Below, one piece after another: positions 10,808-20,501 of a DNA stretch of 64,000 nt. The first letter of the stretch is position 1, and every line of letters begins with the position of its first letter. Origin of the DNA: Locusta migratoria (Eukaryota; Arthropoda; Insecta; Orthoptera; Acrididae); the NCBI GenBank assembly GCA_026315105.1, contig CM048746.1, forward strand, positions 644,306,898 to 644,370,897, in the 5' to 3' direction. The position numbers were made by a program, and so were the translations under genes. The notes beneath the pieces were generated by a model. The model worked only from the letters and a program-made list of their open reading frames with translations. It searched no databases and was not told the DNA's origin.

Positions 10808-11599
10808 CAGTCATTGCGCCGCGAAAACATGAAGATGCAGATATCTGTATTATCTTCTGTAAAATGTATAAATAGCTTTTTACACTCTTTATTTGAGGAA
10901 ACATAGATTGTACAAAAAACAGCATAGGATTGGTAAGGACAGATTGGTGTAGTGTGTTGCGTGTAGCGGGCATTTTAAATGTATGGACTGCTACAATATA
11001 GAAAATAAATATGGAAATATTTGCACAGTGCCTGCTGTCTCTTCCCGGAATTCAGAGTGCATTATCGGCCGGACTGATTGGCATCAGATACGTTTGTTAA
11101 AAAGCGCTCCAAGACCAAAATATGAAAAACAAAAACCGCTTTTCAATGTAATTAAAGGGGCGGGTGTAACCGAATTCGCTGTGTTGTGAATTGAATGCAA
11201 CTGGATATCGCGACAGGCCGAGAGGAGTCTCGTTACACTCAGCCGCCATTAATTAGGTCTTTGGCATAATTTGACAGGACGTCGAGCCTCGCGCTGATTT
11301 CTTTTGATGCCGCCGCAAATTTTAATTTAGTTATTGAATAGCAATTCGCTGATAAGCACAATGCGCATAGATACTGGGGAAAAATGTTAATAAAAACCCA
11401 GCGATGAATCGCCCATAACATTTATAGCCAAAAGCTAACAGATAACTGTCGACTGCGATACTAAATTTTGCAGCTCTGCCTGTCAGTAATTGTCCTTTTT
11501 TTCGCATTTTCTCCCCTAACTTTTTTACCACTCATTTTGGTAAATTCGTATTGGTAGGCGTATTACTCTAGATAAAGGGAAATACTGTTTTGCTAAGAT
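10808..11599. other. Unique-looking sequence, no gene
   Basis: No repeat family or domain recognised. 11160-11345 carries homeodomain-like cores (GCCATTAATTAG) in moderately GC-rich DNA and could be non-coding regulatory sequence; this is inference only. Confidence 0.35.
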
Positions 11600-11844
11600 G
11601 GCAGGGTTTTACTTTCATACACGACTGGTTTCGGCGTACGATGGCACCATCTCCAGGTCTGATAAGATGTGACATGTCATGTTACACTGAAGAGCTAACT
11701 AAACTAGTATAGGCTTGCGTATGCAAATACAGAGATATGTGAATACTCAGAGGTAGCGTTGCGGTCGGCAACGCCTATATAACAGCACAGGTTATTGTAT
11801 TGGTGTGGTGTGTCTGTTCTTTCGAAGAACAGACGACAAAACTG
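11600..11844 (-). repeat. Retroelement tail with hairpin motif
   Basis: The minus strand has GATGGTG, loop, CGCCGAAACC (11622-11655). Downstream are GTCGGCAACGCCTATATAA (about 11765) and a 10-bp-arm inverted repeat (11812-11834). The arrangement resembles Penelope-type ends, but no coding part is present. Confidence 0.4.
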
Positions 11845-11852
11845 CTCCGCAG

Positions 11853-12848
11853 TAGACTTGCGTATAATAGTTCGCGATCGAAAGCGCTCACTTTAGTTCG
11901 CGGCTCAGCCGCGAACTAGTTCGTTCTTTTAGTTCGTCCGCTCCCAGTGACGGCTGAGCGGCATGGTCTGCGCATGCAGGTGGAGGGAAAAGTTCCCCCA
12001 CCTAGCTGCTTCATGCGCTTGCTGCTTGAGCCGCTAACGATATCACGCAAACTAAAGAAACAGTTTGTGGATAATTTCTCACGTTTAAGTTTAGAGTTAT
12101 CTCTGTATCTTGGCATTATGGAATTTATTTGTCAGATATTGCAGAGTGCAGAATACTCCAAAGCAGAAATTTTGTACCACTGAACTATGTAGTCTAGCAG
12201 GCAGACGCTAACCTCGAAATGACTCTCATCAGCAGAAGGCAAACACGTGATTTTTAATTCTGCTACGCGCCCTCTCGCTATTGCTCGTTGGTCTTTGGAA
12301 AATGATTCAACGAACGAAGAAGCGACATACGTTTGGCATAATAGTTCGAGACCGGTGTCGCTCTTTTTAGTTCGTCCGCTCTTTTTGGCTTTTGCTACCG
12401 CTACTAAAATAGCTCTTTCTTTTGTTATGACAGATTTTTTATATAATGATCAGTGTTGCCCAAGCGTGTGCTATTACCCGTATTTTTGGGCAATTAGACA
12501 TCAAATACTTAAGCAAATAAACCAGTTATTTACACGAATGGGTGATGCAATGGTATTCAACTACTTTGCGCACAGATTACTCGTAGTAAATATTATTTAG
12601 ACACTACTGAAGATTTGTGGCAGTGAACTATGAATCTACAGCTGAGCTGCATCTCAGCTCGAAATGACGGTGACTGGCAGGAGGGAATCACGCGATTCTG
12701 CGCACTCTCGCGTCTTCTCGCTGTTCCCCGTCAGTCTTCGCAAAAGGAGCGGACGAACTAAGAGACGAGGGATGTGCGAACTAGTTCGCGTAGTTCGCCT
12801 GTGGGAGCGCTCTTCCGAACTACTTCGTTCGCGAACTACACAAGACTA
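11853..12848 (+). mobile_element. Non-autonomous hAT-like element, copy B
   Basis: 996 bp with the same ends as copy A. Flanking 8-bp repeats are CTCCGCAG (11845-11852) and CTTCGCAG (12849-12856), one mismatch. The repeats fit the hAT pattern nTnnnnAn. Like copy A it keeps a ~180-bp internal segment absent from copies C and D. No transposase. Confidence 0.85.
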
Positions 12849-12857
12849 CTTCGCAGC

Positions 12858-13322
12858 CATATTGAATTTGCAAATTATTGATAAAGGAGGGGAAGGAGGA
12901 AGGATTAGGAAGGAAAGGATTGACAGTGGCTGCAATAGGGCATTGAAATTAAACGATGGCGACAAGTGAAAATGTGAGCCGGGCCGGGAATCGAACCCGG
13001 GTCTCCCGCTTCGGGCCAGCAGTCGCCTCACTTCACCGCAGATGCGGTCATACGTTCGATCTCGCACGGGAATCCGTAATGGCGAGTATAAGAGGGCATG
13101 GACGGTAGGGGCGCTACAGCCATAGCGTGCGACTTGTGGGAGTTTGAGACGGACGGGAGGCGAGCACGGGTAGCCGAGTGGTAAAGCGACCGCTGGCCCG
13201 AAGCGGGAGACCCGGGTTCGAGTCCTGGCCCGGCTCACATTTTAACTTGTCGCCTTTGTTTAATTTCAACGCCCTAATGCACTCACTGTCAATCCTTTCA
13301 GTTCTAATCCTTTAATTTGCAG
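12858..13322. mobile_element. Two tRNA-derived SINEs head to head
   Basis: 12858-13041 (minus) and 13164-13322 (plus) are near-identical tRNA-headed units. Box B is GGTTCGAGTCC and the tail runs CACATTTTAACTTGTCGCC. The heads face each other across ~120 bp. The symmetry extends into both flanks (TTTGCAAATTA and its complement), so the whole behaves as a palindrome. Confidence 0.8.
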
Positions 13323-13329
13323 ACACAAC

Positions 13330-13711
13330 AGGCGTTAGATCGGTTACAGTGTCAGGTTATCGCGATTTGAGTGAGTTTGAACGCGGTGTAACAGTCGGCG
13401 CATGAGAGACGGCGGACAGCATATCCGAGGCAGCGATGAGGGGGAGATTTCCCAGTACGGCCATTTCACGGGTGCGCCGTGAATATTGCGAATCCGGTTA
13501 AAACATCGAATCTCCGACATCCTGCAAGAACAGGAACGACAAAGGCCGAAGAAGATCTTTCAACGTGACAGAAATGCAATTCTTCCACAAATTGCTGCGT
13601 ATTTCTATGCTGAGCCATTAACAAGTGTCAGCGTGCGAGTCATTAATCGGAACGGTCCTTCGCAACCGAAGGAAAACTCGTGTACCCTTGCCGACTTCAC
13701 GACACAAAGCT
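13330..13711 (+). pseudogene. Tc1-like transposase N-terminal half (broken)
   Basis: The frame begins with LSEFERGVTVG, the start of the first helix-turn-helix in many Tc1-like transposases, then ISRVRREYCESG. Frameshifts and stops follow. The catalytic half is missing and a SINE begins at 13712 (CACAAAGCTT then CCGCCGCGG). A different family from the Tc1 copies at 43949-54687. Confidence 0.7.
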
Positions 13712-13882
13712 TCCGCCGCGGTGGAGTGGCCGAGCGCTCTAAGGCGGCTTGCTGCGGAGCGCGCGTTTGTTCTCTGTCAGCGGTCGAGTCCTCCCTCGGT
13801 CATGAGTGTGTGTGTCCTCAACATAAGTTAGTGTTTGTAGTGTGTAAGCAACAGTTACGTCCGTTAGATTTACAAACATTTG
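13712..13882 (+). mobile_element. tRNA-derived SINE (family A variant)
   Basis: Head CCGCCGCGGTGGAGTGGCCG, box B GGTCGAGTCCTCC, tail ending GATTTACAAACATTTGAA. It separates the Tc1 N-terminal half from the following SINE array. Confidence 0.8.
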
Positions 13883-14319
13883 AAGTAAAGTTGTGAGTCG
13901 GGATCGTGAGTCGTGTCGAGATAGCTCAGTCGGTAGAGCGCTTGCCCGCGAAAGGCAAAGGTCGCAGGTTCGAGTCCCAGTTCCGGCGCACAATTTTAAT
14001 CTGCCAGGAAGTTTCATATCAGCGCACACTCCGCTGCAGAGTGGAGGTTTCATTCTGGAAACATGCCTTAGACTGTGGCTAGGGCATGTCTCCACCATAT
14101 CCTTTTATGCAGGAGCGCTAGTCTTGCAAGTTTCGCAGGAGAACTTCTGTGAAGATTGGAAAGTAGAAGACGAGGTACTGGCGGAAGTAAAGTTGTGAGG
14201 CGGGATCGTGAGTCGTGTCGGAATAGCTCAGTCGGTAGAGCGCTTGCCCGCAAAAGGCAAAGGTCCCAGGTTTGAGTCACAGTTCCGGTACACAATTTTA
14301 ATCTGCCAGGAAGTTTTGT
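13883..14319 (+). mobile_element. Tandemly duplicated tRNA-derived SINE (305-bp period)
   Basis: GAAGTAAAGTTGTGAG occurs at 13883 and again 305 bp later, each followed by a tRNA-like head (ATAGCTCAGTCGGTAGAGCG, box B GGTTCGAGTC) and TTTTAATCTGCCAGGAAG. One full unit plus the head of a second are present. The linker includes CAGCGCACACTCCGCTGCAG. Confidence 0.8.
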
Positions 14320-14572
14320 GATGGTACGCATATATGCTCCTTACACGAGGCATCACAACAACTTTTCACCAGGCTGCTGTTTGTGTATGATAAATTGGTT
14401 GGAAACTTTCCTCATGTCAGCACGTTGTAGGTGTCGCCACGGGCACGACCCTTGTGTGAATGCTCAGAAAATCTAATATATGTGTATACCATAGCATATT
14501 CTTCCTGTCGGTTAAATTTCGCGTCTGTAGCACGCCATCTTGGTGGTGTAGCAATTTTAATGACCAGGAGTG
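14320..14572 (-). pseudogene. Tc1-like element, 5' end fragment (T1)
   Basis: The minus strand starts with the inverted-repeat end CACTCCTGGTCATTAAAATT followed by TA on the outside (14573-14574). It runs to the start-codon region shared with copies T2 to T4, where it is cut by the SINE array. No coding domain remains. Confidence 0.75.
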
Positions 14573-14881
14573 TAGATAGTGGTTCCTCCACTGCAGAAGA
14601 TCTGCTGTGATTTTGCGGAGGAACCGCCTCTGACTCACACAGCAGGTGATTCAGCCGCAGTGACCTTGAGGAGCCTGATCCCACATGGTGGGGCAACAAT
14701 GGGAGCACCGACAAAAGGCGCGCGGTTCCGTCGCGAGCACCGAACTGCCCCATAAGCAACACCACCTATACTTCGTTCACCGAAACGAGAGACGTAATGT
14801 AAACACACTGAGACGCGTGACCAGGGGTGGACAAAACAGGGTCGCTCGCTCAATTTCTCTGCATCCGTTTCAGGTGTAAGG

Positions 14882-14883
<2 letters not shown>

Positions 14884-14923
<40 letters not shown>
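14884..14923. repeat. TG dinucleotide repeat
   Basis: About 20 GT units without interruption. Confidence 0.95.
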
Positions 14924-14926
<3 letters not shown>

Positions 14927-15029
14927 AGCAGTGATAATAGGTGTTGACTGTCAACTTTATCTTGAAGGACCAGAGGCTGAATAGAAACGTAAGTATTAGT
15001 GTTTACAATAACATTCTGCATTCATAGTT

Positions 15030-15218
15030 CAAATGTTTGTTAAGCTTATGGGACTTAACTACGGGGTCATCAGTCCCTAAACTTAACAAACTACTTACGA
15101 ACTTTACGAACTACGACGGCACAAATATCCATGCCCGAGGGGGGATTCGAACCCCCGACCGAGTGGCCGAGCTGACCGTGACTGGAGCACCTCAGTCACC
15201 TCGGCCACCGCGGCCGGC
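15030..15218 (-). mobile_element. tRNA-derived SINE (family A)
   Basis: Minus-strand head GCCGGCCGCGGTGGCCGAGG and tail AACAAACATTTGAA. The 12-bp target duplication GCATTCATAGTT is at 15018-15029 and 15219-15230. Confidence 0.9.
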
Positions 15219-15425
15219 GCATTCATAGTTTGTGTGTCTCTTTTTCTCTCTCATTGGTATCATGTAAGAGAAACCTCATTATGCCATTCTTCAATTTGAG
15301 TCCACCCAAGAAGCGTCCAAAGAAGAAGTATTAAAGTTCTTTCGTGTGTATAAAACGCAGTTGTTGTATCCACAACTGATATTGTTATGAAGACAGTCCG
15401 TAGGAAACCACACACTCTTTAAGGC

Positions 15426-15505
15426 AAAAAAATAAAAAATAAAATAAAATAAAATAAAATAAATAAAAAAATAAAAAGAAAATAAAATAAAAAAGAAGAA
15501 AGAAA
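15426..15505. repeat. AAAAT-type simple repeat
   Basis: Repeated AAAAT units with occasional changes, grading into GAAAGAA. Confidence 0.9.
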
Positions 15506-16090
15506 GAACGTCTTGATGGATTTGACTGAAATGCAATACTAAGAAAAGTTATTCGTAACAAATTTGTAACACTTGACAAAGTGTTTGCTGCGGTAAGGGG
15601 TGCAGATCTGGAAAATTTTCGGAGAAAATCACTTTTTATAAAGTATTAAATGAAATGAATTTTAAATGTTTGGCTTCTAATACCACTGCTGTATTACAAA
15701 ACACACAACGACTTCACACCTCAAACGGATGCGACGAAATTTAGCGACCGACCCTGTTTTGTCCACCCCTGGTCACGCGCCTCAGTGTGTTTACAGTACG
15801 TCTCTCGTTTCAGTGAACGGAGTATAGAGAGAAGGCCGTTGCGCTCTCGTGTGACGTCAGGCAGAGTAGGTTGCGCGCGCATAGCTGACTTACTCGCTGC
15901 TTCTGCGTAGTGGGCCGTGACCCAGCGGTTACCCAGTCAGCTATGCGCGCGCAACCTACTCTGCCTGACGTCACACGAGAGCGCCGCGGCCTTCTCTCTA
16001 GGTGGTGTTTCCATAATCCGCCGACGCGGCCGCACAACCGCGCAACCGCGGCGGTTGGAAGTGCAGAAGCTGGTATTTTGACCCCGCAGC

Positions 16091-17395
16091 CACAGAATAA
16101 GGAGTATACAGAAGGGAAACTCCCGCTGCAGTCCGTCGTCCAAAATGTAGTGCGCATGCGCGGAATCGGCCATATTGAAAAGCAGTAAACATGAGATCAC
16201 TCCCTACTCTGTGGCATGGTAATGCGCCGTCTTTGTTTGTTAATTGTGTATTTTAACAGCCTGAATCGCATAAAAGTAAACAAGTATTTGGTACAGTGCA
16301 GTACAGTGCAAAGAAAGAACTGTGTATCAGCTGGAGCTGTTCCGCTTTTATTATGAGCAGCAATGAAAGAAAAGGCGGCCGATGGTGTTCAGCACCTAAT
16401 TGCCGGAATAATTCTAATACAAATAAGGATATAAGCTTCTTCACCTTCCCAAAACATGCTGAGCAGTAAGTGAACGTCGCTATATGTGCAGTGAAAGTTA
16501 AATTTTATCAGTTTGGAATGAGAGCAATGTGTCCATAATTATTAAAAGTAGCCTTGCTTCTTCTCTTGACGATAACTCTCGCTGTTGCTGTTGCTGCAGC
16601 AGTTCAACAGCATCGAAATGTTGAAGTACATTTATACTTCATAAGTTTAACGTTGTAGGGAATAATATAAAATGAATGACAAAGAATAGTGCGTAAGTAG
16701 GCAGGTAAAATTTTACTTACGACATTGGAGGCGTGGCGTGCTAATGTTAGCAACGAATGCTCTTCTGATACTCAAACAAATAGATTAAGGGGAATAATTA
16801 TTTTATGCTGTTCCTGCTCTGTGGTTGACAGATTCCTCTATATGCCCTTCTCCGATCAGTAAATTAATGATACTCCTAAAGCAAATACAACTTTTATATA
16901 TGCCCAGACGTCATTCGTTCTGTGTAATCACGTTGTACTGCTAAGTCTGTCTCAATATTTTGTGCAATTTATTCGTGTCAAATAAAACCTGGCAGTTGTA
17001 AAGTCACTTTCTTGTTTATAACTACCGTAATTTCCCAAACATAAATCCGCGTTATTTGGGATTTTTCTACAGATAAGCACCAAATAAAACAATCATCGAT
17101 TCCACCGTACATTTTCATAGTTGTATTAAAATTTAGGCCTATTTTTTGGTCGGAATATAATTAGGAACAAGAAGATGGCGCAGAATAGATGAGAGCATAA
17201 TGAAAAGCCGTTTCCTTTCGTAAAAGTCGGAGAGATTAGCTGCAGTTCGTGAAAAGTCCATTTCCAGCCAAAGTACTGAGCGGTTATAGTTCCGCGTTTA
17301 CTGCTTTTCAATATGGCGTCGAGCGCAACGCTTGGTAACATACAGATCAAAGGCGCCGCCCCCAGCTTTCCCTTCTGTATGCTCCCTATTCTGTG
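16091..17395 (+). mobile_element. P-element-like transposon with THAP exon (non-autonomous)
   Basis: Left end CACAGAATAAGGAGTATACA and right end (complement) CACAGAATAGGGAGCATACA form 29-bp terminal repeats with 27 matches. A perfect 22-bp inverted repeat (GCCATATTGAAAAGC at its start) lies at 16169-16190 and 17296-17317, exactly 78 bp from each end. CCGCAGC is duplicated on both sides (16084-16090, 17396-17402). The element encodes a THAP-type first exon at 16353. P elements have a THAP DNA-binding domain, terminal plus subterminal inverted repeats and 8-bp duplications; here 7 bp match. The catalytic exons are not recognisable, so the copy is probably deleted internally. Confidence 0.75.
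16353..16465 (+). CDS. THAP zinc-finger first exon (partial)
   Basis: From ATG at 16353 the frame reads 38 residues with GGRWCSAPNCRNN at 8-20 and SFFTFPKHAE at 28-37. Cys12 and Cys17 are the first two ligands of the THAP C2CH zinc finger, and the FFxFPxxxE block follows as in the family. Coding stops at a GAGCA|GTAAGT splice-donor match (16461-16471), so the exon would end at 16465 in phase 2 and the in-frame TAA at 16467 lies in the intron. The His ligand and the remaining THAP core should be in a later exon, which I cannot find. The exon lies inside a P-like element, so a transposase origin is more likely than a host gene. Upstream lies GCGCATGCGC (about 16152), an NRF1-type promoter motif. 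Confidence 0.65.
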
Positions 17396-17930
17396 CCGCA
17401 GCGGAGGAGCGGAAAGGCCGCTACCGCAGCCGCGCTTATAAACAGGTCCCACGCCGCCTTATGAGGGCCAGCGCGCCGCCAACCCGCCGAGATTCCTCCG
17501 CCGCGGAGCAACCGCGGGCTATGAACACGCGCGGCGGCCCACTGTGTGTGACGTCACGCCTCGCGTCATAGCGGCGCGGCAGTCGGGCGCGCTCGGCTCG
17601 GCTCGTGCGTTCCCGCGCTGACAAATGACAGCCGGGGTGCGCAAATTAGGCGGGTCGCCATTCATCAGGCGCGCGGCGCGCCATTAATCTGACCGCGGGC
17701 AGGTGGCCGCGCTCAATCGCAGACGCAGACGCACGCTCCGTCCCCCCACCCCACCCTCCATTTGTCCGTCCTTAGCCGCCTGACAGCGACGACTCACCTG
17801 CTCCGCTCCGCTAACTGCCAGGCGCGAGACAAAATACCACCATCCAAACACTGCACAGCTGCACAGGTACCTCCAGTATCCAAAAAACACAAAATTGCAG
17901 GCCCGTATCACTGACGTCAGTTTGCAGTAG
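17396..17930. other. GC-rich CpG-dense segment, no gene
   Basis: 17400-17810 is strongly GC- and CpG-rich with isolated AT cores (GCGCAAATTAGGCG, GCGCCATTAATCTG). Open frames on both strands are a by-product of composition. It could be a promoter or conserved non-coding island; no coding evidence. Confidence 0.4.
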
Positions 17931-18540
17931 GGATGCGAAAAACCTACCAGTTAAAACCGGTACCGGTAGTTTAGTACCGAACAACCGATTTTTTCTGTAC
18001 AATCACACCTCGATATATCTAATTGCTAGGAAAGACGATATCGATCCATCATCTTACGGGCTTGCAGCCGGATCATGTTGACATCTTCCAACGATATCTC
18101 GGCTGACAAACATGCAACCATCTACAGGTGAGCACGAGACTGAAAATTACCGGGATTTTTTCCTCTGTTGTGTTTTACTACCCTGTTATAGGCAGGCTGA
18201 CAGCAGACTGACGCTGCTCTACAGCCGAGTGAATGAGAACATTGGATAACAGAATATAAAATTAACAAGGTGATAAAACGGCGCTTTTGCAATTACAAGA
18301 TGAAAAATTTGAGAATATTAAAAGTCCATGACAGTGGAAAGACATACATGGTTGTTAAAAAATTCGTTGCCACGGTGGCTAAAAAACACTCATTGCAGAC
18401 GACTAGACATAAAGTGACGGTGACATTGAAGTAAGAAACACTGAACACTGGTTACCCACAGGAACGTACACCACGTTAAAAAACACAGGGCGACGAAACA
18501 CTATATACACGAAGCACTGAACACTGTTAAAACACTAGCA
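17931..18540. other. No gene; decayed hairpin-tail motif
   Basis: 17960-17985 has ACCGGTACCGGTA, a palindrome. 18060-18130 on the minus strand has GTAGATGGTTGCATG...GCCGAGATATC, a decayed relative of the Penelope-type tail. Confidence 0.4.
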
Positions 18541-19241
18541 GTGAACTGGCCCTGCAGGGGGGAGGATGGAGAAAGCGCGGGGGAAGGGGAAAGGAGGAGG
18601 GGGAGGGGAGATAGGGGGGAGGGGAGAAGGGGGTGGAACCGGAAGGACTCCCAGGGAGGCGGAGAAGGAGGGGGTGAGCCAAGCGGGGGACGGGAGGGGA
18701 GGGGGAGGGAGGAGGGGTGATAATCCACGGGGAGAGGTCAAAGTTGGAAGGAGGGATAGATGTCGGGACGGTTGTGGAGAACGTCGTCTGGGAGAAGTAG
18801 ATTGCGGAAGCCACCCTCGGAGAGGACGTAGAGGGTGTGGTGGTGAAGCGAGGGAGGGATGTGGCGGTAAAGGCGTGGCAGGGGCCCGGGATCCAGGAGG
18901 AGAGGAGATGCTAGTGGGTGACGGGACTCTAACTTTCGGTGAATGTACTTGAGGCGGATGTGTTCAAGGAATTGGACCAGACGTGGGAATGGGAAGAGGT
19001 CATAAAGGATCCATGTGGGGGAAGGGAGGCGGATGCGGTAGGCGAGGCGAAGGGCGTGGCGTTCGAGGATTTTATAATAGGAGGGGGCAGCAAGATTACC
19101 GGTGTGCGTCGTTCTATATATACCGAATATTGGCGCGGCGGTACCTGCGCAGTGAGGAGGTACTGGTGCGCTCCCTGTCGAATCTGGCGCGCTTTGTGGT
19201 AGAAGCGGGCCGCGTCTGCGTAGTGGTGTACTTACATTCAC
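18541..19241 (-). pseudogene. Conserved-looking minus-strand frame, possible LINE C-terminus
   Basis: An open frame of 167 codons (18738-19241) reads ILERHALRLAYRIRLPSPT, LVQFLEHIRLKYIHRKL and SRHPLASPLLLDPGPLPRLY. Beyond 18738 the sequence becomes a Pro- and Ser-rich, purine-biased simple region (18541-18735). I do not recognise the domain with certainty. The leucine/arginine-rich style fits the C-terminal end of a LINE ORF2. No start is chosen; it is probably a truncated fragment. Confidence 0.35.
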
Positions 19242-19304
19242 GCCATCTGTCGGAATGCGCTTTCGTGCATCTTAAGCGCGGTGGTCGAAGGAAATCACTT
19301 TTTG

Positions 19305-19655
19305 TCAGACGTTGCACTTAGATGTAGACCTATGTCTCTGTGAAGCAATTAAAGAAATTACAGGGTCCCATGCTTTATCCATTTGAAAGCCGCCATCCCG
19401 ATTAATCAGATCTTCTGTCAACCGTATTTCAACGGACTCAATAATCGAATCCCAAAAGGTTCTTGTCGTTGCCAAAATTTTTGCTGCAGAATAATCCATG
19501 GAGTGTTCTGCTATGGCTGATTTGTTGGGCTGCAGTAGACGTGTGTGGCGCTCATGCTGCACGCATCTTTCTCGTACTGTGCGAGTAGTTTGGCCAATAC
19601 AGGATTGACCACATTGACAAGGGATCCTGTAAATTGCCACCTTCCTCAATCCCAA
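19305..19655 (-). pseudogene. Penelope-like GIY-YIG endonuclease domain
   Basis: The 116-codon minus-strand frame reads VAIYRIPCQCGQSCIGQTT, then NKSAIAEHSMDY, FWDSIIESVEIRL and LINRDGGFQMDKAWDP. This is the order of the GIY-YIG endonuclease of Penelope-like elements; the second half of the signature is CIGQT here. No reverse transcriptase is attached. A perfect 30-bp inverted repeat brackets it (19324-19353 and 19681-19710), with its left arm inside the end of the reading frame. Confidence 0.85.
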
Positions 19656-19710
19656 ATCATCCTTCGTAAATCATCCTTTTTTTAATTGCTTCACAGAGAC
19701 ATAGGTCTAC
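19324..19710. repeat. Perfect 30-bp inverted repeat around GIY-YIG fragment
   Basis: GTAGACCTATGTCTCTGTGA... at 19324-19353 is the exact reverse complement of 19681-19710. The spacer of 327 bp is mostly GIY-YIG coding sequence. Confidence 0.95.
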
Positions 19711-19721
19711 AACCTTTATCG

Positions 19722-19763
19722 TTGTAGACAACGCGTTGTAGACAAAGCGTTGTAGACAAAATG
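19722..19763. repeat. 14-bp tandem repeat, 3 units
   Basis: CGTTGTAGACAACG, CGTTGTAGACAAAG and CGTTGTAGACAAAA follow each other. Confidence 0.85.
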
Positions 19764-20501
19764 ACTACACGGACTGCCTTAAAGCACCTCTCCCTCCACA
19801 CCACATACTTTAATTCTGCCTCGATGTTCCCTGTGACATGCGCATCAAATTAATGTTCTGAACTCGACGTATCAAAATATAAGGAAAGCCGCGTGACCTC
19901 CTTGTCGGAGCGGCGACTGCCCACATGGCTTACAGGCCGAGCCTCGCAGCCCGCTGCCGGCTTCCTGGGGCCGCGCGATGCGGTGCGGTGCGGTGCGGTA
20001 AGTAATGAACAGGCGGATGAATTACGCGGCCGGCATTTGCATGTAAATTGGCGGCCGCTCGCTCAGCCGGCCATCGCGCGTAAAAGTTTGATATTTACGG
20101 CGCAGGTACCTGCCAGCTGCCGCGTCCGTCTCTGCCCGGCCTGCCCTCGCCCTGAGTGCCTACTGGACTCCCAGAGTTGCACTGGTCCGTTTCTACTCCT
20201 GCTCCAGATGCCGTCATCCGTTCCGGTTCGCGGTGAAACTTGCCGACTCCAACCTTTCGTTCCTGATTAGCCGAGTGGTGCCAGAAACAACGTCGCTTGG
20301 AGAGACAAAGTAGAAGTGACGTTAACACAGTGGCGGATCAAGGGGAGAATCATGGGGGCCTTGAAGTGTGTACGAAAATTTATATATATATAATAATTTC
20401 ATTCATATTTCTACATTCCATTAACCATTTCAAATACCCTCAGTACATAATATTCGCTTATGATAACGCCAATGTTATTTAATTTGTACCTTGAGCAAGC
20501 T
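19764..20501. other. GC-rich unique-looking segment, no gene
   Basis: 19900-20270 is GC-rich with a short GGTGC repeat (19978-19998) and an octamer-like GCATTTGCATGTAAATT core (20033). Frames on both strands look compositional. 20370-20480 is AT-rich. Confidence 0.4.

Larger units (their letters stand above)
14769..15824. mobile_element. TA-flanked element with ~76-bp or longer inverted ends
   Basis: Left end TACTTCGTTCACCGAAACGA and right end (complement) TACTCCGTTCACTGAAACGA agree at about 72 of the first 76 positions. TA precedes and follows the element (14767-14768 and 15825-15826). There is no transposase. The interior holds a TG repeat, a SINE and an A-rich repeat. TA target sites suggest the Tc1/mariner superfamily. 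Confidence 0.75.
14752..16016. mobile_element. Palindromic MITE, copy 1, split by another element
   Basis: The ends ACACCACCTA plus GAGAGAAGGCCG match as inverted repeats. The arms run from 15827 to 15889 and from 15937 to 16016, each with a CRE-like TGACGTCA (15852, 15966) and GCGCGCGCATAGCTGACT. The left arm is interrupted after CCACCTA by the element 14769-15824; joining the two sides restores the arm. A second copy is at 26245. Confidence 0.75.

Noticed and set aside
13164..13236. Functional tRNA gene
   Set aside because: Box A and B are good but the acceptor arm does not pair properly, and an inverted second copy with the same tail shows it is a SINE.
13921..13990. tRNA gene in the tandem unit
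   Set aside because: The anticodon loop lacks the conserved T before the anticodon and the unit is followed by the SINE tail, so tRNA-derived.
16353..16469. THAP sequence as a 38-residue complete protein
   Set aside because: The domain is cut in the middle at a splice-donor consensus, so it is one exon and not a small protein.
18566..18952. Gly/Arg-rich plus-strand protein
   Set aside because: Purine-rich simple sequence; low complexity in all frames.
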